In this document: in pieces, positions 1-5,316 of the stretch | Position numbering within the stretch: the first letter of the stretch is position 1 | Layout: every line of letters begins with the position of its first letter | Source of the DNA: Bacteroidota bacterium | GTDB taxonomy: Bacteria; Bacteroidota; Bacteroidia; Bacteroidales; F082 | NCBI GenBank assembly: GCA_002686705.1 | Contig: NYYH01000025.1 | Span: 1 to 5,316 of the forward strand | Direction: 5' to 3' | Length of the DNA: 5,316 nucleotides | The notes under the pieces: generated by a model | What the model saw: only the letters and a program-made list of their open reading frames with translations | Database searches by the model: none | Told to the model about the DNA's origin: nothing | Made by a program: the position numbers and the translations under genes

Positions 1-29
1 TCATTATGCGTTGCTGGCTGATTGCTCAT
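1..29 (-). CDS. Possible 5' end of the next minus-strand gene (edge fragment)
   Basis: A minus-strand ATG at 27-29 opens a frame that stays open to the left edge and reads MSNQPATHN followed by D or E. The polar residues look like an ordinary N-terminal tail, and a further gene here would continue the leftward gene order. A weak purine-rich stretch (GTAGAAATGA) lies just upstream and could serve as a ribosome binding site. A competing ATG at 31-33 in another frame closes after a few codons at TAA (4-6). Only about ten codons are visible, so no product can be named, and the frame could be open by chance. Confidence 0.3.
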
Positions 30-95
30 TCATTTCTACGAAAAACATCTCACAACATTTTGCTATAACATAGCCAATAAATATAAACTGATTTT

Positions 96-130
96 GTAAA
101 ATAAATTTACAAATTAAAAAAATATTTTAC
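96..130. repeat. AT-only inverted repeat in the gap after the aldo/keto reductase
   Basis: GTAAAATA at 96-103 is matched by its exact reverse complement TATTTTAC at 123-130, with a 19-base AT-rich centre. It sits 35-70 bases downstream of the aldo/keto reductase stop codon. Nearby, the 11-base TGACTTAGTCA palindrome (161-171) contains that stop codon, and a weak 5-bp CATAA/TTATG stem lies at 148-162. With almost no G/C pairs none of these is a convincing intrinsic terminator. The gap between the two genes (30-164) otherwise shows nothing recognisable and may hold a weak terminator or promoter. Confidence 0.25.
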
Positions 131-164
131 GTATGATTTACAATTTTCATAAGTACTTTATGAC

Positions 165-1190
165 TTAGTCATTTAGTGCCATTGGATAGTCTAAAAATGT
201 TGGACAGTTCTCTTCTTTAAATATTTGTTCAATTTTTAATATAATTTCTTCACTTAGTTGCCATTGGGTTGCTTCAATGTTTTGTTTTAATTCATTTTCA
301 TCACGCATTCCAACAAGTGCAACTGATACCGATTTTTTTCTTAACGCCCATGCCATTGCTAGTTGTGGTAGTGTTTTATTAAATTCTCTTGCAAGCTCAT
401 TCAATCTATCACCAACTATAAGTTCTCTTTCAAAATATTCTTTTTTGAAGAGTGGAAGCCAAAAACAGTCACCACCTTTCCATTTCCTCCAATCATTATC
501 TGGAAAAACTGTTTCAACGTTAAATGAATTTGTTAGAAGGCCATACCCAAGAGTACCATAACCCATAAATCCTATGTTCTTTTCCTGACAGTATGGGATG
601 ATAGATTTATCCATACGTTGATCAAACATATGATACCCAACCTGATTGGCAACAATATCAGTATATTTCAAACAGTAATCCATCATTTCGATATTAAAGT
701 TAGAAACGCCTCCATATCTTATTTTTCCATCTTGCTTGAGTTTTTCTAGTGCTTTCATCGGTTCATCCAATGAAGTATTGAAATCCGGCCAATGAATAAG
801 CATCAAATCTATAAAATCAGTATTTAAACGACTCAAGCAACCTTCAGTACGTTTTATGATATGTGAGTATTCAGAACAACGTCCTAGAACACCTCCAAAT
901 TCTCCTGAAATTTCTCTTTTTTCATCGTCATATGCGAATCCGACCTTATCAACAATTATTACGTCTTTTCTTTTTTCCCCAAGAGCTTTGTTTAAGATCT
1001 TCTCAGAATGAAAAGGCCCGTAAACCTCTGCTGTATCAAAAAGGTTTATTCCATAATCAATTGCAGTATGTACCGCCCTTGTAATTTCCTTAATGTCTAT
1101 ATCTCCATACATTGTTGAACTCATTTCCCATGTACCAAAACCGATTGATGAACAGTATAAATCCGATTTACCAATTTTACGTTTTTCCAT
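165..1190 (-). CDS. Aldo/keto reductase family oxidoreductase
   Basis: This is a probable cytoplasmic NAD(P)(H)-dependent oxidoreductase with a TIM-barrel fold, 341 residues long, which is normal for the bacterial aryl-alcohol/galactose-dehydrogenase-like branch. The N-terminus IGKSDLYCSSIGFGTW (residues 6-21) is typical of the first strand. The family's catalytic tetrad is complete: Asp52 and Tyr57 in FDTAEVYG, Lys82 in IVDKVG, and His133 in LIHWPD. Further conserved elements are GKIRYGGVSNF (155-165), the NQVGYH segment (182-187) and LVGMRD near the C-terminus, which belongs to the cofactor phosphate-binding end. The start is ATG, and the stop TAA lies inside a small palindrome. The gene follows the aldolase by 52 bases and is probably co-transcribed. 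The context suggests reduction of a sugar-derived aldehyde or oxidation of an aldose, but the true substrate cannot be deduced. Confidence 0.93.
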   Translation of the reverse strand: MEKRKIGKSDLYCSSIGFGTWEMSSTMYGDIDIKEITRAVHTAIDYGINLFDTAEVYGPFHSEKILNKALGEKRKDVIIVDKVGFAYDDEKREISGEFGGVLGRCSEYSHIIKRTEGCLSRLNTDFIDLMLIHWPDFNTSLDEPMKALEKLKQDGKIRYGGVSNFNIEMMDYCLKYTDIVANQVGYHMFDQRMDKSIIPYCQEKNIGFMGYGTLGYGLLTNSFNVETVFPDNDWRKWKGGDCFWLPLFKKEYFERELIVGDRLNELAREFNKTLPQLAMAWALRKKSVSVALVGMRDENELKQNIEATQWQLSEEIILKIEQIFKEENCPTFLDYPMALND

Positions 1191-1218
1191 GATAAAATAA
1201 ACCTATATTTAAGTTGTT

Positions 1219-1234
1219 GAAAATCATCATTTTC
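1219..1234. other. Small perfect stem-loop between aldolase and aldo/keto reductase
   Basis: GAAAAT and ATTTTC form a perfect 6-bp stem around a 4-base loop, starting 8 bases after the aldolase stop codon on the transcribed strand. It has only one G/C pair and no following U-run, so it is too weak to be a convincing terminator. It might mark a processing site or partial attenuation point, or be coincidence in AT-rich DNA. No good Shine-Dalgarno sequence is seen before the next ATG, only an AGG about 14 bases upstream. Confidence 0.25.
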
Positions 1235-1242
1235 TATAATTA

Positions 1243-2130
1243 CTAAATCGTCTTTATTTTCATTTGAACCATAATCTTTAACAATTCTTCATTTTCTGTA
1301 GAAGTCAGTCCTTCAGAGGGGGGACGAGGTTGTCCGCAGTTGACACCTATTCTTTTACTGATAAAAGCTTTGTAATATGCATGCATTTTTGTATTTTCAA
1401 CTAATGCAGCAACCTGTGCACCCTTTTCTTGTGAAATTCTTGCCTGTTGAAAATCATCTGATTGAAAACTGTTCCAGATATCAACAAATATCTCAGGCAC
1501 CATACCCGGTGGTCCGTCTATACAGCCTGATGCACCCATCATCAAAGCTGGTAGCATGAGTCTGGAGTTACCTATCATACAACAAAGTCCCATGTCTCTA
1601 AAATGACGAATAGGACCAATGTATGGTGCTGAGTGTTTCAAACCAACCAACTGTGGCACCTTTTCTTTGATCTTCTGCATTAAATCAGGAGTGATTTCAA
1701 CTTGAGTACACTGTGGCAAGTTATATACAAAAAAAGGCAGGTCTGAAGCGGATGCAACCACCCTGTAATGCTCCACAATGGCTTCATCGCTTTGTCGATA
1801 AAAAAAGGGTGGGACACAACAGATTGCATCAACACCTGATTTAGCTGCATGCTCTGCTAGTTTTGTTGAACGAGCAGTTGTAGGGGTCCCTACATGCATG
1901 ATGTTTTTTACCCTTCCCTTGGACTCTTCAGTTACAATCTGTGCAATACGACAATTTTCTTCATCATCAAGTAACACACTTTCACCACTACCCCCCGCCA
2001 CCCAGAAACCATGGACTCCTGCATTGATGTTAAATTCAATCACCTTTCTCAGTGCAGATTCATTCAGATTTCCATCAGAATCCATTGGAGTGATTAATGC
2101 CGGGTATACCCCTTCAAATTCTTTGTCCAT
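1243..2130 (-). CDS. DHDPS/N-acetylneuraminate lyase family aldolase or lyase, not typical DapA
   Basis: A class I (Schiff-base) TIM-barrel lyase of 295 residues, full length for the family and cytoplasmic. The N-terminal GVYPALITPMDSDGNLN (residues 7-23) is classic. The catalytic tyrosine is Tyr136 in VYNLP and the Schiff-base lysine is Lys165 in LVGLKHS. The pyruvate-carboxylate loop reads GGSGE (46-50), where E. coli DapA has GTTGE. The position matching DapA Arg138, which binds the aspartate semialdehyde carboxylate, is Cys141 (YNLPQCT), so a lysine-pathway role is unlikely. Members with such loops include N-acetylneuraminate lyase and 2-keto-3-deoxy-sugar-acid aldolases or dehydratases. 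The operon of sugar transport and dehydrogenases fits cleavage or dehydration of a 2-keto-3-deoxy acid or sialic acid-like compound; this part is inference. The start is ATG with no clear Shine-Dalgarno sequence, 23 bases after the MoaD-like remnant. The stop is TAG. Confidence 0.92.
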   Translation of the reverse strand: MDKEFEGVYPALITPMDSDGNLNESALRKVIEFNINAGVHGFWVAGGSGESVLLDDEENCRIAQIVTEESKGRVKNIMHVGTPTTARSTKLAEHAAKSGVDAICCVPPFFYRQSDEAIVEHYRVVASASDLPFFVYNLPQCTQVEITPDLMQKIKEKVPQLVGLKHSAPYIGPIRHFRDMGLCCMIGNSRLMLPALMMGASGCIDGPPGMVPEIFVDIWNSFQSDDFQQARISQEKGAQVAALVENTKMHAYYKAFISKRIGVNCGQPRPPSEGLTSTENEELLKIMVQMKIKTI

Positions 2131-2153
2131 TTTTTAATTTGTAAATAATTTTT

Positions 2154-2387
2154 TCAACCACCCTACATTGGAAAAAGAAATCTCACCTCTGAAGTTTCTT
2201 TGAGTTTCTCATAACCTGGGTTCGCTATGACCTCACCGTCAATGTCAAATACGAATCCTGATTCAAGAGCATCCTCAATTCCAGGGTACTGCCTGTTAAG
2301 TTCCTTTATCAACGCTCGAACTGAAGTTGCTTCTAACTCAAGAACTTCTAAACCTGCACAAACTGAAGGGGCTGAACGTTAGTTCAT
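2154..2387 (-). pseudogene. MoaD/ThiS-like sulfur-carrier protein, interrupted by in-frame stops
   Basis: Translating the minus strand in one frame gives a 71-codon open stretch (2166-2378) that reads like a ubiquitin-fold sulfur carrier. It contains GLEVLELEATSVRALIKEL, then NRQYPGIEDALESGF, VFDIDGEVIANP and TSEVRFLFPM. Intact members are about 80-95 residues and end in Gly-Gly, the site of adenylation and thiocarboxylation. Here FPM is followed by TAG (2163-2165), then two GGT codons (2157-2162), then TGA (2154-2156), so the diglycine is present but cut off. At the other end ATG-AAC (2382-2387) is followed by TAA (2379-2381), and no ATG, GTG or plausible TTG start follows it. The first beta strand also seems shortened. 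A one-base deletion near 2374 is possible, because another frame reads ELTFS just upstream. Two or more lesions suggest a decayed gene or local sequence errors. TAG ends the neighbouring aldolase gene, so general reassignment of TAG is unlikely. Family identity is fairly sure; the pseudogene status is likely but not proven. Confidence 0.72.
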
Positions 2388-2407
2388 CAAATAAACACTT
2401 TTTTATC

Positions 2408-2451
2408 TTAAGATTCTTTTGAATCGTCCTTAAAAACTAGGTCAGTTTTTA
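2408..2451 (-). terminator. Tandem AT-rich hairpins, possible weak terminator after the second dehydrogenase
   Basis: Two adjacent stem-loops lie between the second dehydrogenase and the MoaD-like remnant. TAAAAACT/AGTTTTTA (2431-2451) is an 8-bp stem with a 5-base loop whose 3' arm, read on the transcribed strand, supplies a run of five U residues. GATTC/GAATC (2412-2425) is a 5-bp stem with a 4-base loop, which TTAA at 2408-2411 and 2430-2433 could extend across a bulge. The A-tract/stem/T-tract shape is terminator-like and could act in both directions, but the GC content is low, so any termination may be partial. The remainder of the gap to 2525 is A/T-rich and shows no gene. Confidence 0.35.
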
Positions 2452-2525
2452 TATTAAAGTCCCTTATTTATCTTATCTAAAAAAAATCCAAGACTTTATT
2501 ATGTGGAATATAAAAAATATCTACC

Positions 2526-3497
2526 TTATTTTTGCATTTCAACTAATATTTTTAGTGCTCCATCTTTAGGGTTTTTTTGCAATTCATATGCTTTATGGAC
2601 ATCTTCAAACGAAAATCTGTGCGTTAATAGAATTGAAGCATCAACAATGCCATCAGCTATGTATTTCATCGCCTCAACTGTTGAAGAATGACCAGTTTCT
2701 CTTGCTGCATGAACAATTGATTTTTTTGTTAAACACTTTCTAAACATCTCTGAGTATTTAACATTTATGGGTTCATGAGGAACACCAAATTGAAGGATAA
2801 ATCCAGAATCGCTTTCTGCAAGTTCAATTGAAAGATTTATTGAAGACTCTGTACCAGCTGCTTCAACAACAATATCAGCTAATTTTCCGTTGTTGAGTCC
2901 TTTTACAATTTCAATTGGATTATTTTTTATATTATTTACAAAATCTGTTGCTCCAAATAATTTGCTCATTTTGTTCCGATGATCATGCCTGTCTATACCA
3001 ATAATTTTTTTTACACCTAGGCGTTTAAGAACAAAATTAAACCATAAACCTGCACTTCCTTGTCCAACAACAACTATTGTTTTTCCAATAATATTTGGGA
3101 GATTTTTACATGCATAGATTACTGTACCCAATTGCTGGGCCATCAATAATTCTTCGGGCTTCTTTTTAGATTCTGCTAGTGGGATTAAATTTTTTATGGG
3201 TGCTAAATAATAGTCAGCCATGGCCTTATGATCTGGAGCAATGGCTAAACAAAGATCACCTGGATTAATAAACTCAAGAGTTCCTTCTATTTTCTCCACT
3301 TCTGCAATGACTTCATGACCAGTCGTACCCGGATCAAATGGATACATTTCGTCTGGGCAGTGATGTAGCATCCAAATATCACTACCACATAAAGTAATAT
3401 ATTTAGGTTTAACCAGGGCAAAACCAGATTTAATTTCAGGAATAGATGTACTGATGAACTCTGCTACACCTCTTGACACAACTTGTAATGCTTTCAC
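2526..3497 (-). CDS. Medium-chain zinc-binding dehydrogenase lacking the structural-zinc lobe
   Basis: A cytoplasmic NAD(P)-dependent alcohol/polyol dehydrogenase-like protein of 323 residues. The catalytic-zinc signature is visible as Cys37 in TLCGSD and His61-Glu62 in GHE. The four-cysteine structural-zinc loop is missing: after GDLCLAIAPDH (80-90) the chain goes straight to ADYYLAP, which makes the protein about 20 residues shorter than its upstream paralogue. The Rossmann glycine motif is GQGSAG (145-150), and Asp169 in GIDRH, at the end of the second strand, suggests NAD rather than NADP. Where many relatives have AEPL, this protein has AQQL (120-123), so the acidic residue near the zinc is Gln121. 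The start is GTG, supported by the MKALQVV N-terminus and an in-frame TAA four codons upstream; no Shine-Dalgarno sequence is seen. It lies 24 bases after the other dehydrogenase, clearly in the same operon. The likely role is oxidation of a sugar or polyol hydroxyl; the substrate is unknown. Confidence 0.9.
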   Translation of the reverse strand: MKALQVVSRGVAEFISTSIPEIKSGFALVKPKYITLCGSDIWMLHHCPDEMYPFDPGTTGHEVIAEVEKIEGTLEFINPGDLCLAIAPDHKAMADYYLAPIKNLIPLAESKKKPEELLMAQQLGTVIYACKNLPNIIGKTIVVVGQGSAGLWFNFVLKRLGVKKIIGIDRHDHRNKMSKLFGATDFVNNIKNNPIEIVKGLNNGKLADIVVEAAGTESSINLSIELAESDSGFILQFGVPHEPINVKYSEMFRKCLTKKSIVHAARETGHSSTVEAMKYIADGIVDASILLTHRFSFEDVHKAYELQKNPKDGALKILVEMQK

Positions 3498-3501
3498 TTT
3501 T

Positions 3502-3515
3502 ATGTTTTAAAACAT
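3502..3515. promoter_or_regulatory. Perfect 14-bp palindrome just before the GTG start
   Basis: ATGTTTTAAAACAT is an exact palindrome filling most of the 24-base gap between the two dehydrogenase genes, ending four bases before the GTG start. It could be an operator half-site pair or an RNA element affecting translation start. However, it is only A/T plus two C/G pairs and an internal gap is an unusual place for an operator, so coincidence is quite possible. Confidence 0.25.
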
Positions 3516-3521
3516 TATTGA

Positions 3522-4550
3522 TTAATTTATCTGTAAATGTACCTTAATGGATTCCTTTGACTTGTCCATAGCTGAACTAAATGCAGTTTGGACGTCATTT
3601 AATTTATATCTATGTGTTACTAATGACCTTGTTGATTCTTTATGATCGTTAATTACGTCTAATGCCATTTGAAAGTTTGGTTTTCCTTTCATATTTCCAT
3701 AAAGCACAGCCCCAACCATTTCACGATCAAGTAAATAGAATGCATCTATAGAGACTTTTGAAAAAAACACTCCCAATACAAGTACCCTACCTAAAGGCCT
3801 GACAGATTCTAGAGATTGATTAAGTGTATCACCATGGCCTCCTACAGTTTCAATAACGGCATCAAATGCATGCACTTTTACTAGTTCATTAAGGCGGTCA
3901 CGCCCCGGTTCATCATCTCCAAGAACTTCATCAGCACCTAGTTTAAAGGCGGTTTCCTTTTGTTTTGGATGACGGGCTATTACTATAGAACTTGCTCCCA
4001 TTGCCTTGACCCCAATTAATGCTCCAAGACCCACGGTTCCAGCACCTATGATTAACACATTTTCATGCGAACGAAGGTTGATTCTTTCAAGTCCATATGC
4101 AGAACAACTCAGTGGTTCTGCAAGTGCCGCCAATTCTGAATCAAAACCATTGGGAGCTTTAAATGCTGTATAGCCAGGTACATTGATATATTCACTCATT
4201 CCTCCATTGAACATCTCACCAACAAGACCACGGTCCCCACATACCTGATAAGCGCCAGTGATACAAAATCTGCAAACTCCACATCGGACAACAGGCTCTA
4301 TACCAACTAGGTCCCCTTCTTTAAGGTGTTTAACATTTTTGCCTACTGCACTTGCAAAACCTCCAATTTCATGTCCTGGAATACTTCCAACAGTTACTGG
4401 TTTATCTCCTCGTATATAATGTAAGTCCGACCCGCAAATACCAGCACTCCCGACTTTAATTTGTACCTCATCATCTTGTGGATCAGACAAATTGATATAC
4501 TCAATATTTAAAACTTTTGAATCTGTCCAGGTTGCGGATAAACTTTTCAT
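3522..4550 (-). CDS. Zinc-dependent medium-chain dehydrogenase (sorbitol/threonine dehydrogenase-like)
   Basis: A 342-residue cytoplasmic NAD(P)-dependent alcohol/polyol dehydrogenase, the usual length for the sorbitol/L-threonine dehydrogenase group. Catalytic-zinc residues are Cys39 in GICGSDLHY, His60-Glu61 in PGHE, and Glu145 in AEPLSC. The structural-zinc site is complete, with Cys90, Cys93, Cys96 and Cys104. The Rossmann motif is GAGTVG (169-174). The second strand ends in VIARHPKQ (190-197) without the acidic residue typical of NAD-specific enzymes, and the arginine there hints at NADP preference, which is inference. The ATG start is supported by the N-terminal MKSLSATW alignment, with a short AGAG about ten bases upstream. 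It begins 44 bases after the ABC ATPase and is followed after 24 bases by the second dehydrogenase. The likely job is oxidation of a secondary hydroxyl on an imported sugar, polyol or sugar acid; the exact substrate cannot be assigned. Confidence 0.92.
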   Translation of the reverse strand: MKSLSATWTDSKVLNIEYINLSDPQDDEVQIKVGSAGICGSDLHYIRGDKPVTVGSIPGHEIGGFASAVGKNVKHLKEGDLVGIEPVVRCGVCRFCITGAYQVCGDRGLVGEMFNGGMSEYINVPGYTAFKAPNGFDSELAALAEPLSCSAYGLERINLRSHENVLIIGAGTVGLGALIGVKAMGASSIVIARHPKQKETAFKLGADEVLGDDEPGRDRLNELVKVHAFDAVIETVGGHGDTLNQSLESVRPLGRVLVLGVFFSKVSIDAFYLLDREMVGAVLYGNMKGKPNFQMALDVINDHKESTRSLVTHRYKLNDVQTAFSSAMDKSKESIKVHLQIN

Positions 4551-4594
4551 AATATTTCTCTATTTGTTGTTTTTTTAGAGATTAATCAACTTAA

Positions 4595-5316
4595 TCAAGA
4601 AGCTCTATCAAAACTCATCCCCCCACTATCAAAGAGATGGCATTCAAGTTTGTTGACACCAATTGTAATTTTTTCACCTTCTGAAACAACTCGATCTCCA
4701 GGTGCATGAACTGTCATTTCCGTACCTTCATCTGAGAGTATGTAGAGATAAGTTTCTCCACCAAGTCTCTCAACCGCAAATACCTTACCCGTTATGTTGC
4801 AATCTCCATTTCCTTCAAGCTTACAGTGTTCCGGACGGATACCGAATTTAACTGAATCCCCTGTCTTCGAATTTGTTAAGGGGATAAAATTAGTTTTTAA
4901 TTTTGATTTCTGCCCAAATTGCACTTCAACTTCTTTATTTGAAATACCTGTAATTGAACCATCTAAAAAATTCATAGCAGGTGAACCTATAAAACCAGCT
5001 ACAAAGCTATTTTTTGGTTTATTATAAAGATCAAGTGGGCTTCCTATCTGTTCAACATTACCTTCATTAAGAACTACAATCTTATCTGCCATGGTCATTG
5101 CTTCAACTTGATCATGAGTCACATAAATCATTGTTGCGTTGAGCTTCTGGTGAAGTTTGGTCAACTCAATACGCATTTGAACACGCAACTTCGCATCAAG
5201 GTTTGAAAGAGGCTCATCAAAAAGAAAAATCTTAGGTTCCCTTACTATTGCCCTTCCAATTGCAACACGTTGTCTCTGTCCTCCAGAGAGTTCCTTAGGT
5301 TTTCTTTGAAGCAATT
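4595..5316 (-). CDS. Sugar ABC transporter ATP-binding protein (MalK/UgpC type), 5' part outside window
   Basis: The C-terminal 239 residues or so of a membrane-associated ATPase that powers a CUT1-type carbohydrate importer. The frame stays open to the right edge, so the leucine codon TTG at 5312-5314 is internal and not a start. Walker A and the Q-loop lie outside the window. Counting from that leucine, visible elements are the signature LSGGQ (9-13), Walker B with Asp33-Glu34 in IFLFDEP, the D-loop SNLDA (37-41) and the switch His67 in VTHDQ. A C-terminal TOBE/OB-type domain follows, with the characteristic GIRPEH (158-163) and a [15 protein letters not shown] segment. Family members are about 360 residues, so nearly two thirds is present. 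The permeases and substrate-binding protein are probably further upstream. Its position at the head of the visible operon implies that the downstream dehydrogenases and lyase handle the imported compound. The stop is TGA. Confidence 0.93.
   Translation of the reverse strand, partial: LLQRKPKELSGGQRQRVAIGRAIVREPKIFLFDEPLSNLDAKLRVQMRIELTKLHQKLNATMIYVTHDQVEAMTMADKIVVLNEGNVEQIGSPLDLYNKPKNSFVAGFIGSPAMNFLDGSITGISNKEVEVQFGQKSKLKTNFIPLTNSKTGDSVKFGIRPEHCKLEGNGDCNITGKVFAVERLGGETYLYILSDEGTEMTVHAPGDRVVSEGEKITIGVNKLECHLFDSGGMSFDRAS

Noticed and set aside
4..48. Short minus-strand frame MFFVEMNEQSASNA ending in TAA
   Set aside because: Only 14 codons, no ribosome binding site or family resemblance; the overlapping frame open to the left edge is a better candidate for a gene.
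105..121. 17-base inverted match between 105-121 and 2130-2146 (TTTTTTAATTTGTAAAT)
   Set aside because: Almost pure A/T sequence in two AT-rich gaps; a match this long is unsurprising by chance and no mobile-element features flank either copy.
277..561. Plus-strand open frame of 94 codons inside the aldo/keto reductase gene
   Set aside because: It lies wholly antisense to a gene with complete family motifs, and its own translation shows no recognisable domain.
1235..1240. TATAAT on the plus strand as a promoter -10 box
   Set aside because: No plus-strand gene follows and such hexamers are frequent in AT-rich DNA.
1898..2137. Plus-strand open frame of 79 codons over the start of the lyase gene
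   Set aside because: Antisense shadow of a well-supported coding region; the serine-rich translation is typical of reverse reading of coding DNA.
2154..2387. Genome-wide TAG or TAA reassignment to explain the MoaD-like frame
   Set aside because: TAG ends the lyase gene and TAA ends the aldo/keto reductase and both dehydrogenases at the expected family lengths, so both codons act as normal stops here.
4582..4599. Direct repeat TTAATCAA at the end of the ABC ATPase gene
   Set aside because: Two eight-base AT-rich copies separated by one base, with no sign of a regulatory or mobile role.
4794..5027. Plus-strand open frame of 77 codons opposite the ABC ATPase C-terminal domain
   Set aside because: Antisense to a clear family domain, with no independent support.

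Overview
The window is AT-rich bacterial DNA (roughly two thirds A+T by eye) and tightly packed. Every supportable gene is on the minus strand, so transcription runs from base 5316 towards base 1. Gaps are short, standard ATG/GTG starts and all three stop codons are used, and ribosome binding sites are weak or absent. The gene types suggest a heterotrophic Gram-negative bacterium, perhaps a free-living aquatic proteobacterium. That assignment rests on protein style only and is tentative.

In transcription order the layout is: (1) the 3' two thirds of a MalK/UgpC-type sugar ABC transporter ATPase, cut by the right edge; (2) a zinc-dependent medium-chain dehydrogenase with both zinc sites; (3) a second, distantly related medium-chain dehydrogenase with a GTG start and no structural-zinc lobe; (4) a gap of about 395 bases holding terminator-like hairpins and the remains of a small MoaD/ThiS-type sulfur-carrier gene; (5) a DHDPS/N-acetylneuraminate lyase family aldolase or lyase whose active site argues against lysine biosynthesis; (6) an aldo/keto reductase with a complete catalytic tetrad; (7) an AT-rich gap, then possibly the first codons of another gene at the left edge.

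Taken together this looks like an uptake-and-catabolism operon for a carbohydrate or sugar acid. A CUT1-type ABC importer would bring the substrate in, two NAD(P)-dependent dehydrogenases and an aldo/keto reductase would interconvert alcohol and carbonyl groups, and a Schiff-base aldolase would cleave or dehydrate a 2-keto acid intermediate. The substrate cannot be read from this window.

The most unusual item is the MoaD/ThiS-like reading frame at 2154-2387. Its 71-codon body is intact, but an in-frame TAG lies exactly before the two glycine codons of the functional tail, which are followed by TGA, and an in-frame TAA interrupts the N-terminus. A decayed gene or sequence errors are the simplest explanations. 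I saw no convincing new defence, mobile or RNA system here.
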